From: Arthrobacter sp. Marseille-P9274
GTDB taxonomy: Bacteria > Actinomycetota > Actinomycetes > Actinomycetales > Micrococcaceae
Assembly: GCF_946892675.1 (NCBI RefSeq)
Contig: NZ_CAMPOV010000003.1
Location: forward strand, 372,001 to 436,000
Direction of reading: 5' to 3'
Length of the DNA stretch: 64,000 bases
Shown here piece by piece: positions 25,647-34,041 of this stretch. The notes below the pieces were generated by a model. It was given only the letters and a program-made list of their open reading frames with translations, made no database searches and had not been told where the DNA came from. The translations under genes and the position numbers were made by a program. Each line of letters starts with the position of its first letter. Positions within the stretch are counted from its first letter, which is position 1.

Positions 25647-26904
25647 GGCGCTCCTCCAGGAAGACATGCATGCGGTGCGGGCCTGCGTTGGTGAGGTTGT
25701 TGCCGCGGACGTACTCGATCTCGTGTGCCGGGTCCAGGGTGACCGAAGCCAACCGATGGGCGAGCACTTCGGCGGTGACCGTGGTCTCCAGCCGGGCCAG
25801 CGGCTGGCCCAGGCAGCTGTGCACCCCGTGACCGAACCCGAGCGACTTGCTGTTGTCGTGGTCGATGTCAAAGACGTCGCCGTCCTCGAAGAGGTCCCGG
25901 CTGGCGGAGGCGTTGAGCAGGCGCACGATGCTGCCTGCGGGGATGATCGTTCGGGCCACCTCGACCTCCTCGGTGGTGATGCGGCTGGCGCGGTGGACGG
26001 CGCCGCTATGGCGGGCCAGCTCGTCCGCGAACCTGCCCGGATTCTCCGGGTTCTCGCGAACGCGCCGGAGCAGGTCGGGCCGCTCGGCAAAGATGCGGAA
26101 GGCGTTCGCCAGCAGGATCGTCGTGGTGTCGTGCCCGGCAATGAAAACAAACGAGCAAAGCTCCTTGGCCTCCTGCTCGGTGAGGAGACCCTCGTCCTTC
26201 CACATCCGGGCGATGTGCCCGCCCATGGACGGGCTCTGCTCGGCGTAGAGGCGTTCCAGCGTGTCCTTGAGGTAGGCCCAGAACTCGTGCGCGCTGTCCT
26301 CATCGGTGCCCGTGCCCGGGGCGTTGCGCGCGAGGCGGCCGAAGTACGAGAACGTCTCGTCGGACCAGAACTTCATCTTCTCGTAATCCTCGGCCGGGAC
26401 GTCCAGGAGCGCGGAAATCGTCGCCATGCTCAATTTGATGGCATAGTCCTCCACGACTTCTCCCCCGCCCTGGGCGATGAGGTCGTCGAGGAGCCCGTTG
26501 GCGGTCTCCCGCACCCGGTCCTCGAACAGTTTGATCGCCTTCGGGGTGAACGCGGTGGCCACAATCTTGCGAAGACGGGTATGGTTCGGGGCGTCGAACA
26601 AGGTCAGGAACGTCATCGGTGGCGGGGAGACCACCTCCGAAGAGAAGATCTTCGGTGCGCGGAAGGCCCTGCGGACGTCTTCGTAGCGGGAAATGAAGTA
26701 GACATCGGAGACCGGCGACCAGCACCGCAGGACCGGCGCGTTCGCGCGCATCCAGGTGTAGTGCGCATACGGGTTCTCTTGGGAGCCGTCGTCGACGACC
26801 TTGAAGGGCTCCATCCCCTCAGGCCAGTCCAGTTCGTGGGAGTAGGGAAGGGAGCCTTCCTCACTGCGCGGAAGCGGCGTCTCGAGCGTCGTTGCTTGGG
26901 ACAT
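25639..26904 (-). CDS. Class I bacterial cytochrome P450 (chcAa-like)
   Basis: This is a soluble P450 of about 421 residues. The oxygen-binding I-helix motif is AGHDTT, the K-helix ExxR is present as ELAR, and the haem-thiolate loop is FGHGVHSCLG near residue 360. Two adjacent ATGs (26907, 26904) are possible; GAGAGG spacing favours 26904. With the two downstream redox genes it forms a complete three-component monooxygenase, comparable in organisation to camphor or cyclohexanecarboxylate P450 systems. Ring hydroxylation of a cyclic acid is the likely first pathway step, inferred from the neighbours. Confidence 0.92.
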   Translation of the reverse strand: MSQATTLETPLPRSEEGSLPYSHELDWPEGMEPFKVVDDGSQENPYAHYTWMRANAPVLRCWSPVSDVYFISRYEDVRRAFRAPKIFSSEVVSPPPMTFLTLFDAPNHTRLRKIVATAFTPKAIKLFEDRVRETANGLLDDLIAQGGGEVVEDYAIKLSMATISALLDVPAEDYEKMKFWSDETFSYFGRLARNAPGTGTDEDSAHEFWAYLKDTLERLYAEQSPSMGGHIARMWKDEGLLTEQEAKELCSFVFIAGHDTTTILLANAFRIFAERPDLLRRVRENPENPGRFADELARHSGAVHRASRITTEEVEVARTIIPAGSIVRLLNASASRDLFEDGDVFDIDHDNSKSLGFGHGVHSCLGQPLARLETTVTAEVLAHRLASVTLDPAHEIEYVRGNNLTNAGPHRMHVFLEERHD

Positions 26905-27127
26905 CATGGTCCTCTCGTCGGCTGAGGGCTCCCTGAATTCCCGCGGCATGCCGCGGTAATTCAGGTAACCGGGAAACAGATGAGGCAGGACGGACCGGAA
27001 CAAACCCTAGTGACGCGGCAGAACACGTCTTCCGCCCGTTCCCGCCGAACCGTGCCTCATTTCCTACAGTGAGGGCCATCACGTCAGCATGGGAGCTTGC
27101 TTTCATTCAACGGAAGATCAGAGGCGG

Positions 27128-27907
27128 TCAGCCTTCTTGTGAGTCGGTGGGCCGGCGTGCAGGAGCAAGCGTCCGGGAAATTCCATGGGAGGCCGTGAGC
27201 AAGGCGGGGACGATCAGCCGCACCTCGGCCTGATCCCGGGGCACGATGGCACTCAGCGCCGCGGCCACTGTGCGCCGCGCTTCGAAGACGGGGACCGCAA
27301 CACCCAGCCATTCAGAACGGCCGATCCCCGGCAAGGCAACGAACCCCCTCTGCCTGATCTCGGCCAGCTGCCGGCGGATGAACCCCGGATGGGTCGGGGT
27401 TTCGTCCGTGACCTTAGTCAACGGCCCTGACAAGAAACTCTCCTGGAACTCCGGAGAGGAATGGGCCAACAGCACCAGGCCGGAAGAACAAGCATTGAGC
27501 GGCAGGCGATCTGTGATCCGTGCGGCGTCCAGTACGGAATCAGGGGACGACATCCGCTCCACGTACAGGGCGGACTTCCCATCCAACACGGCGAGGGTGG
27601 TGTGCTGATGGACGGCCGAAAGGACATCGTCCATGAACGGCAGCGCGGCCTCCCGCACATCCATTGCCGCCAAGGACCGGGCGGAGATCTCCCACATGCG
27701 CAATCCAATCCGCAGCTCGCCGGAGTCGGTGCGGCGAATCAGCCCGTAATGCATGAGCTCCTCGACCAGACGGTGCGCCGTGGACAAGGGCAGGCCGGCC
27801 TGAGCAGCCAGGCTCGACAACGTCATGCTCGGCCGGTCGCGGTCGAAGGAGTCCAGAAGGCGGACCACCCGGCTGATCATTGAATCCCCGCTGGGAGAAT
27901 TCGCCAT
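27128..27907 (-). CDS. IclR family transcriptional regulator
   Basis: This 259-residue IclR protein has an N-terminal winged helix (LAAQAGLPLSTAHRLVEEL) and a C-terminal effector domain (LPLNACSSGLVLLAHS, LAEIRQRGFVALPG). It is full-length similar to the regulator at 16105-16890, including the shared MANS-SG-S start, which points to duplication. It lies upstream of the P450 operon on the same strand, with about 220 bp of probable promoter and operator between, and likely controls it. Confidence 0.92.
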   Translation of the reverse strand: MANSPSGDSMISRVVRLLDSFDRDRPSMTLSSLAAQAGLPLSTAHRLVEELMHYGLIRRTDSGELRIGLRMWEISARSLAAMDVREAALPFMDDVLSAVHQHTTLAVLDGKSALYVERMSSPDSVLDAARITDRLPLNACSSGLVLLAHSSPEFQESFLSGPLTKVTDETPTHPGFIRRQLAEIRQRGFVALPGIGRSEWLGVAVPVFEARRTVAAALSAIVPRDQAEVRLIVPALLTASHGISRTLAPARRPTDSQEG

Positions 27908-28465
27908 GCCGTTCCTCCCTTCCCCATCGAACTAGACGCAGTCCCAGCTATCCGCCCGCTACAGCCTCACACCGCCCATCAGGAGGCATTGCCTCCGGTT
28001 GTCGAGCATGGCCGCATGCGTGCGGCAACTGCTAAACGCCCTTTCCCAGATCCCTTGTCGACCAAATCGACCCTTGGGCAGCAGACTCAGGTGAAGGAAC
28101 ACACCCGATTTTACGCACCGAGTGGAACTCGTTTGGCGCGTGAGACCAACAAGGGTTGGAGCGGGACACAGCTCCCCTCATAGATGGACACGACCTCCAT
28201 GTCGGTCAGGTGGCGGGCGACGCGGTTCTCGAGCAGCAGGCCGTTCACGGACTCGATCCAGGCGCTGCTGGTGGGCCGCGACATCACCGGCATCTCCGCT
28301 TTCCATTGACTGCCGTAAAAGGCCTCTGCCCAATCTGCGGCAGAGCGGCTTGAAGCGCCGATATCGGCGCATATGACGGGAGCCGACACTAATGGCATTG
28401 CCTTCTTGGCTTTTGACATGCCCGGACTCGATCCGCCTGTTCCGAACTCGAAGAACCACCGCCTC
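27908..28465. other. Intergenic region holding repeat copy F
   Basis: 558 bp between the catabolic module and the Old Yellow Enzyme gene. It holds motif copy F (28357-28376). A minus-strand open frame (28111-28527) overlaps the enzyme gene, spans the motif and has no recognisable family; it is not called. Confidence 0.45.
28357..28376 (+). repeat. Dispersed 20-bp motif, copy F
   Basis: Sequence GCCGATATCGGCGCATATGA. The single change from the consensus makes the first 12 bases (GCCGATATCGGC) a perfect palindrome. It is intergenic and plus-oriented, at the right border of the catabolic module. Confidence 0.8.
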
Positions 28466-29569
28466 TCAGGAGAGCAACTCGAGCTCCCAGTCCTTAACGT
28501 CGGCCACCGGCGCGAACAGGCGCGCATCGATCTCGTCGAGAGGCAGGCCTTTGCGGACCCGGTCCGGCCAGTCCCTGTTGCCTAGGGCCGCCTTGCCCAG
28601 CGCCACGACGTCGGCCGCGCCGTCAGCCAGCATGGACACGGCCGTCTCCGGGTCATCCAGGTGGCCGTTGGCGATCACCGGCAGCCCGGAGTGCTGCTTG
28701 GCTAGGGCGGCCAGCGAGGGGCCCTTGTCGCCGAAGGCCGGGGCGTAGGCCTTGTACTCGGTGGTGTGGATGAAGTCGACGCCCGTGCCGGCCAGGGTGG
28801 AGAAGATAACTTCCGCCTCCTCGGCCCCGCCGGCCCACCGGTGGTCGTGGTCGCTGACCTTGGACTGGGAGATCCGAATGCCCACAGTCATCTCCGGGCC
28901 CACGGCCTCGCGCACGGTGCGGGCGATCTCCGCGGGGAAACGCACACGGTTCTGCGGGGAGCCGCCGTACTCGTCGGTGCGCAGATTCAGATAGTCGGTG
29001 AGGAACTGGTCCAGCAGGTAGCCGTTGGCGCCGTGGATTTCCACACCGTCGAACCCGGCCTCCTTCGCGCGCAGCGCGGCGGCCACGAAGCCCTGGCGGA
29101 CCTCCTCCATCTGCTCCCGGGTAATTTCCGCGGGCACCCGGTAGGGGCCCTCGCCGCGGTAGAAGCCCAGCTGCTCCCCCTTGGGGGCGACCGCCGAGGG
29201 AGCGATCGTGGAGTCCACGAAGCGGCTGCCCTGCGCCTGGGACCCGGCGTGCATGAGCTGGGCGAAGATCGTAGACCTGGCTGCATGGACGACGTCGACG
29301 ACCGTGGCCCAGGACTGGGCCTGCTCGTCCGTGGCCAGACCGGGCTGGTACAGGTAGCCCTGGCTGTAAGCGGTGTCAGGGTAGATCCCCTCGGTAATCA
29401 GTAGGGCGAAGCCGCCCCGGGCGAAGGCCTCGTAGTACGAGATCATCTTCTCCGTCACCAGCCCGTCCTCGGTGGCGCTGATACGGGTCATGGGCGCCAG
29501 CGCCACACGGTTGGGCAACTGCGTGGAACCGATCTGCAGGGGCGACCAGAGCGGGGCGAGGTTCGTCAT
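28466..29569 (-). CDS. Old Yellow Enzyme family NADH:flavin oxidoreductase (ene-reductase)
   Basis: This is a 367-residue FMN TIM-barrel enzyme of the OYE family (PF00724) that reduces activated C=C bonds using NAD(P)H. Marks are PNRVALAPMTR near the N-terminus, the substrate-binding HGANGYLLDQF motif near 180, the LRTDEYGGSPQNRVRF segment, and C-terminal VIANGHLDDP and VALGKAALGN phosphate-binding stretches. ATG 29569 has AAGGAGAT upstream. A frameshifted arsR-type gene is divergent from it across a repeat-containing promoter, a common OYE/ArsR arrangement. Confidence 0.93.
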   Translation of the reverse strand: MTNLAPLWSPLQIGSTQLPNRVALAPMTRISATEDGLVTEKMISYYEAFARGGFALLITEGIYPDTAYSQGYLYQPGLATDEQAQSWATVVDVVHAARSTIFAQLMHAGSQAQGSRFVDSTIAPSAVAPKGEQLGFYRGEGPYRVPAEITREQMEEVRQGFVAAALRAKEAGFDGVEIHGANGYLLDQFLTDYLNLRTDEYGGSPQNRVRFPAEIARTVREAVGPEMTVGIRISQSKVSDHDHRWAGGAEEAEVIFSTLAGTGVDFIHTTEYKAYAPAFGDKGPSLAALAKQHSGLPVIANGHLDDPETAVSMLADGAADVVALGKAALGNRDWPDRVRKGLPLDEIDARLFAPVADVKDWELELLS

Positions 29570-29617
29570 GATGATCTCCTTAAAGTCTTTCAGGCCTAGG
29601 GTTCACCCTGTGCTGAT

Positions 29618-29638
29618 GTACGACGGGCTTCGTACGAC
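29618..29638. promoter_or_regulatory. Candidate operator between OYE and arsR remnant
   Basis: GTACGAC occurs twice as a direct repeat (29618-29624 and 29632-29638), and GTACGA/TCGTAC forms an inverted pair. It lies in the divergent promoter between the enzyme and regulator genes, where an ArsR-type dimer would bind. Confidence 0.5.
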
Positions 29639-29689
29639 TAGAGTTATCGCACAATCGGTGCGGAGTCAGTCAAGTGGTTAGGAGGCTGG

Positions 29690-30063
29690 TTGCAGGTGCG
29701 CGCCCTCGCTCACCCCGACCGGGGCGAGTTGCAGCCGGATACCGTACTGTCCGCTTGTCGGGTCCAGTGCGGCGACGGATCGTCGGTTTGCCCGCGGATG
29801 GCCCTGACGACCAGGCATGCCGTGCCGTCCAGCTGCCGGTCATCAAGTCCACCTCCACGCACCACTTCAGGGTCCTGCACGAGGCCAGCCTGATCGAACA
29901 GCACTACAGGGGCACCTCGATCCTCAACACGCTGCGGGCAGACGAACTCGAAGCGAGGTTCCCGGGTCTCCTTCAGTCGGTCCTTCAAGCTTACCGCCGC
30001 GAAGCACCCTCCCCCACTGCCGAGCGGCTGCAACCGGCAGCAGGCCTGCCAGCCACCTGCTGA
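29690..30063 (+). pseudogene. Frameshifted ArsR-type winged-helix regulator
   Basis: Two consecutive frames make one ArsR-like protein. The first encodes VRALAHPDRGELQPDTVLSA; the second continues PVRRRIVGLPADGPDDQACR and the recognition region KSTSTHHFRVLHEASLIEQ, ending near QAYRREAP. Loss of one T in the GCTTGTC context at 29753-29757 (expected GCTTTGTC) explains the shift. GGAGG at 29681 precedes a TTG (29690) or GTG (29696) start. The intact homologue would repress the divergent OYE gene, so that gene may now be deregulated. A sequencing error is the alternative. Confidence 0.85.
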
Positions 30064-30131
30064 GAGGCATATGATGCCTGGCGCTTCCGCTGTTCACTCA
30101 CAGCTCACGCTCGCGGACTGCGAACGAGACC

Positions 30132-30151
30132 ACCGATAACGGTGCGTATGA
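30132..30151 (+). repeat. Dispersed 20-bp motif, copy G
   Basis: Sequence ACCGATAACGGTGCGTATGA, two mismatches from the consensus. It is intergenic and plus-oriented, and is the rightmost copy found in the window. Confidence 0.75.
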
Positions 30152-30176
30152 CAACTAGACCAAGATCAGGACCGGT

Positions 30177-30683
30177 TTAGCGGGCGGCGTGGGCCTGGAG
30201 GAACTGGTAGACCTCGGTTTCGTCGACGCCGGGGAAGGCGCCGGGCGGCAGGGCGGCGAGGAGGTGGGTGTTGGCGCGGGCGGCCGGCCAGGCCTGGCCG
30301 CCCCACTGGGCGGCGAGGTCCGCGGGCGGGCGCCGGCAGCAGGACTCGTCGGGGCAAAGCGACTTGGAGCGTTCGGAGCGGCTGCGGAGGATGTCCGAGA
30401 TGGCGTGCTGGCCGTCGCTGTCCGCGCAGACCACGCCCCGGTCCGGATGGTGCCGCGCCACGTAGTCGAAGCCGGTCTTCAGGGCCTGGCCCTTGCCGCG
30501 GTTGCGCGGGTAGCCGATCACGGTGGCTCCGGCAGACCGCGCGGCGGCGAACACCGGCGCGAAGTCCGGCCCGCTGCCGTCGTCGACCACCAGGACGGTG
30601 AGCCGCCGGTCCGCGGCGCGCAGGCCCGCGACGAGGGTGATGAGCTTCCGGTCCGGCTCGAAGGCGGGAATCAGGATGATCAT
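30177..30683 (-). CDS. Truncated GT2 glycosyltransferase with foreign C-terminus
   Basis: This is a 168-residue frame. Residues 1-98 are a GT-A glycosyltransferase family 2 start: MIILIPAFEPD, VLVVDDGSG, YPRNRGKGQALKTGF and the metal-binding CADSDGQHAISDIL. A GT2 of this type should continue for well over 100 more residues. Instead the frame passes after about position 98 into an unrelated tail (RSRSERSKSLCPDESCCRRP onward) that I cannot place. This looks like a deletion joint fusing two genes, so activity is doubtful. ATG 30683 overlaps the TGA of the upstream glycosidase remnant. Confidence 0.65.
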   Translation of the reverse strand: MIILIPAFEPDRKLITLVAGLRAADRRLTVLVVDDGSGPDFAPVFAAARSAGATVIGYPRNRGKGQALKTGFDYVARHHPDRGVVCADSDGQHAISDILRSRSERSKSLCPDESCCRRPPADLAAQWGGQAWPAARANTHLLAALPPGAFPGVDETEVYQFLQAHAAR

Positions 30684-31712
30684 GGCTGCTGCCCAATGTA
30701 GAGGATGTCGGAGGTGCCGCGTTCCTCGCCCCGGCCCAGCGGGTTGTTCACCAGCGCGCCGTTGAAGTACATCGTGGAGGAGCCGCCGCCGTCGATGTTG
30801 TACGCGGTTTCGGCGCCCAGGTCCTGCAGGATGCCGGCCAGCTCGGTCATGGTGGCGCCGTCGCTGTAGCCCTCGGCGCCCGTCGACGACGACGAACACC
30901 AGGTGGTTCTCGTCGATCACGCCGACGGCGGTGCGCGGCTGTTCGCCCTGGATGGAGTGGTTGCCGAAGTTGGTGTCCACCTCGACGTCCTCGATGCCGT
31001 CGATGATCTGGCCGTCTTCCAGCAGCGCGGGCCCGAAGGAGAGGGTGTTCCACACGCCGTCGTCCACCAGCTGCTGGGCGGTCGTGGCGGTCTCGTCGTA
31101 CACTTTGGCGGTGCCGTCCTGGTAGAAGGCGAGGCCCTCGCGGGCGCCCTCGTCCCGGTAGGCCACGCCATTGCGGATCACGATCCCGGTGCTGCGGAAG
31201 CCGTAGTAGTCGCCGTTGATGGCGAACAGGGCGTTGTTGTTCTCGGCGATGGCCGACGTGGTTTCGGTGATGTTTTCGCCGAAGCTGTCCTGGGCGAAGG
31301 CGGAGCGGAGGGTGGTGGCGTCGGAGAGAACGACGTCGGCAACGTAGTAGGTGACCGTCTCAGCTCCCGTGCCGGTCACCACGGTGGAGATGTCGATGCT
31401 GTCGCCGCGGGACCGGTAGGAGGTGTCGGTGAGGGTTTCTTTTATATCGGCAGAGTCGGCTGTGGTGCCGGTGTCGGAAGAGCCGGCCGAGCCGGAATCG
31501 TCGGTTCCAGCATCGCCGGAGGCAGAGCCGGCGGAGGTCGCCGCGGTCTGGCTGGCCTCGTAGTCGGAGACGTTCGAGATCTCGACCTTTTCGACCACGA
31601 ACCGGTCGACGGCCCAGACGGCGGTGCCGCCCGCGGCGAGGGTCAGGGCCAGGGTGGTGGCGAGGACGGTCTTGCGGATGCGCCCCAGCGGGCGGGTGCT
31701 TTTTGTTGTCAT
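30680..31712 (-). pseudogene. Frameshifted phosphodiester glycosidase (NAGPA domain)
   Basis: The N-terminal about 280 residues are in one frame: an anchor segment (LATTLALTLAAGGTAVW), a Ser/Thr/Asp-rich linker, then NAGPA-domain stretches such as NNALFAINGDYYGFRSTGIV, GPALLEDGQ and QPRTAVGVID. After VFVVVDG the domain continues in a different frame (EGYSDGATMTELAGILQDLG, YNIDGGGSSTMYFNG, ending SDILYIGQQP). A missing GC dinucleotide near 30876-30881 accounts for it. The intact protein would be a membrane-anchored extracytoplasmic phosphodiester glycosidase acting on cell-envelope polysaccharide. Confidence 0.85.
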
Positions 31713-31721
31713 GCCTCCGTT

Positions 31722-33297
31722 TTACGGAGGCATCCTATGCCGCAATTGACCGTTCTTGTGCCGCTCCTGTGAAACGTTCGGTTCGTCCGGGACGGCCGCC
31801 GGGAGGACCACGGTGAAGCGGGTGCAGCCGGGCCGGCTGTCCACGCCGACCGTCCCGCCGTTCGCCTCGAGCAGGGCCTGGACAATCGCCAGCCCCAGCC
31901 CCGAGCTGCCGGTTTTCCCTGTTCCTGCCGTGCCGTCGGCCGGCCCGGTACGGGCCGAATCCGCCCGGCTGAACCGGGAGAAGATGCTGTCCAGGAAGGC
32001 CGGGTCAATGCCCGGTCCGTTGTCGGTCACCGTCATACACGCCCTGCCGTCGGCGACCCGCAGCGCGGTCACCACGTCCCCGGCGGCGTGTGCTTGTGAG
32101 CGTTGGAGAGCAGGTTGATCAGTACCTGCCGCAGCTCGTCTTCCACGCCGGGAACGACGACGGGGTCCTCCGGCAGCTCCAGCTTCCACTCGTAGTCCGG
32201 GGCCGACACCTGCGCGTCGCTGGTAGCCTCGATGATCAGCTCGGTGAGGTCCACGTCGGACGGCTCCCCGCGCTGTCCCTCGTCCAGCCGGGCGAGCAGC
32301 AGGAGGTCTTCCACCAGCGCGGACATGCGCTTGGACTCGCTGTCGACGCGCTCCAGCGCGGCCCGCTCGGTTGGATCGACCTGTGCCCGGTCCAGGACCA
32401 GCTCGGTGTAGCCGCGGATGGCGGTCAGCGGGGTGCGCAGTTCGTGGCTGGCGTCGGCGACGAACTGGCGGACCTTCGTCTCGCTCGCGTGCCGTGCCCG
32501 CAGTGCGTTCGTGACGTGGTCGATCATCTTGTTGAGCGCCAGTCCGACCGTCCCCACCTCGGATCCCGGGTGCGACACGGCCGGCGGAACCCGCACGGGG
32601 ATCTCCACCTCGCCCGACTCCAGCGGCAGCTGGGAGACGGAATTGGCGACGGCGGCGAGCTCCTCGAGCGGACGCAGGGACCGGCGGATGATGATGGTGC
32701 CGACGAGCCCGGTGGCCAGCAGGCCGGCCAGCGACAGGCCCGCCATCGTGATGTCGAGCGAGGCCAGGGCGCTGTCGCGTTCCGCCGTCGAGAGGCCGGT
32801 GACTAGGACGGTGCCTTCGGGGGCGGCCTGCGCGGGCAGGTCCGCCGCCACCACGCGGTAGCGTCCGGTGGACAGGACCAGGTCGGTCGGCCCGCTGGCC
32901 GGATCGACGGCGCTCAACAGCTCCAGGCCCTCCGCGGACAACGGCTGGGTGCTGCCGTCGTCCTGCACCAGGGCCGAGTTCTGCACCGCGCCGTCCCTGA
33001 ACACCGCGTTGAGGGTGCCCGGACGCTGGCCGGCGGCGTTTTCCGGGTTCACTCCCCCGGCGGGCGGCTCTATCTCTCCCGACCGCCGTCCGGGAAGCCG
33101 GCCCGCCCCGCCGCGTGCGTCAGGCCACCGTCGATCTCCCCTGTCAAATAGCTGCTCATCGACAGATGGCTGAAGACGCCGATCGCCACACAGATGGCCG
33201 TCAGCAGGGCCAGCGTGGCGACGATGAGCCTGGTCCGGAGGTGCCCGTTGCGCACCCGCGGCTGGCCCGGGGAATCCGAGGCATGACGGGTGCTCAC
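31722..33297 (-). pseudogene. Histidine kinase with two frameshifts
   Basis: Three frames join into one HAMP-type sensor kinase. Frame 1 starts at GTG 33297 and has a first membrane helix (LIVATLALLTAICVAIGVF). Frame 2 has the extracytoplasmic region, second helix, HAMP and the H-box VADASHELRTPLTAIRGYTE. Frame 3 has the ATPase D/G boxes TVTDNGPGIDP and SSGLGLAIVQALLEANGG. The first shift is an extra GA in the GAGAGA tract (33073-33078); the second is a lost base near 32080-32086. The start overlaps the response-regulator stop (GTGA). It cannot give a full-length kinase as sequenced. Confidence 0.9.
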
Positions 33298-34041
33298 GAC
33301 GCGGCGGGTTTCAGGACATAGCCGACGCCCCGGACCGAGTGGATCATGGGCGCGCGGCCGGCATCGATCTTCTTGCGCAGGTAGGAGATGTAGAGTTCGA
33401 CGACGTTCGCCTGGCCGCCGAAGTCGTACTTCCAAACGTTGTCGAGGATCTGCGCCTTGCTCAGCACGTGCTTGGGATTCTCCATCAGGTACCGGAGCAG
33501 CTCCCACTGGGTGGAGGTGAGCGAGATGTCTTCGCCGCCGCGGGCGACCTCGCGGGTGTCAAGGTTCAGCACCAGATCGCCTACCACGAGATCCGCCGAG
33601 TCGGTGGCGGCCACGCCCGACCGCTGGACCAGCCGGTGCAGCCGCAGGACGAGCTCCTCCATGCTGAACGGCTTGGTCACGTAGTCGTCCCCGCCCGCCG
33701 CGAGTCCCTCAATCCGGTCCCGCACCGCGTCCTTCGCAGTGAGGAACAGCGCCGCACCTCGGGGGGAACGCCCGGATCTTTTCGAGCGCCGCCAGTCCGT
33801 CGAGGCCTGGCATCATCACGTCGAGGACCAGGACATCCGGGCGGAAGTCCCGCGCCGCGCTGACCGCCGCCTGCCCGTCCCCCACGGTGACCACATCCCA
33901 GCCGATCATGCCCAGCCCCATGCTCACCAGTTCCGCCAGGCTCGCCTCGTCGTCGACGACCAGCGCACGGATCGGGCTGCCGTCTGGGTGCGCCAGACGC
34001 GGCAGCTCGCGGGTCGTGGACTGGCGCGGGGAATCGGGCAT
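33294..34041 (-). pseudogene. OmpR-family response regulator with one frameshift
   Basis: ATG 34041 (AGAGGA upstream) opens the receiver domain: RALVVDDEASLAELV, phospho-acceptor Asp in DVLVLDVMMPGLDG. The domain then breaks in a six-C run (plus-strand G at 33761-33766). Removing one base restores FPRGAALFLTAKDAVRDRI and leads into the KPF switch and the winged-helix DNA-binding domain (SLTSTQWELLRYLMENP, ELYISYLRKKID, SVRGVGYVLKP). It is translationally coupled to the kinase. It is decayed unless the indel is a sequencing error. Confidence 0.9.

Noticed and set aside
28111-28527. Minus-strand frame with an AWIESVNG segment that briefly resembled a transposase end
   Set aside because: It lacks the DDE context, overlaps the OYE gene and runs through repeat copy F. 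The resemblance is a few residues only.
30066-30080. AGGCAT/ATGCCT inverted repeat after the arsR remnant
   Set aside because: A six-base arm with a three-base loop is too small to call a terminator or operator.
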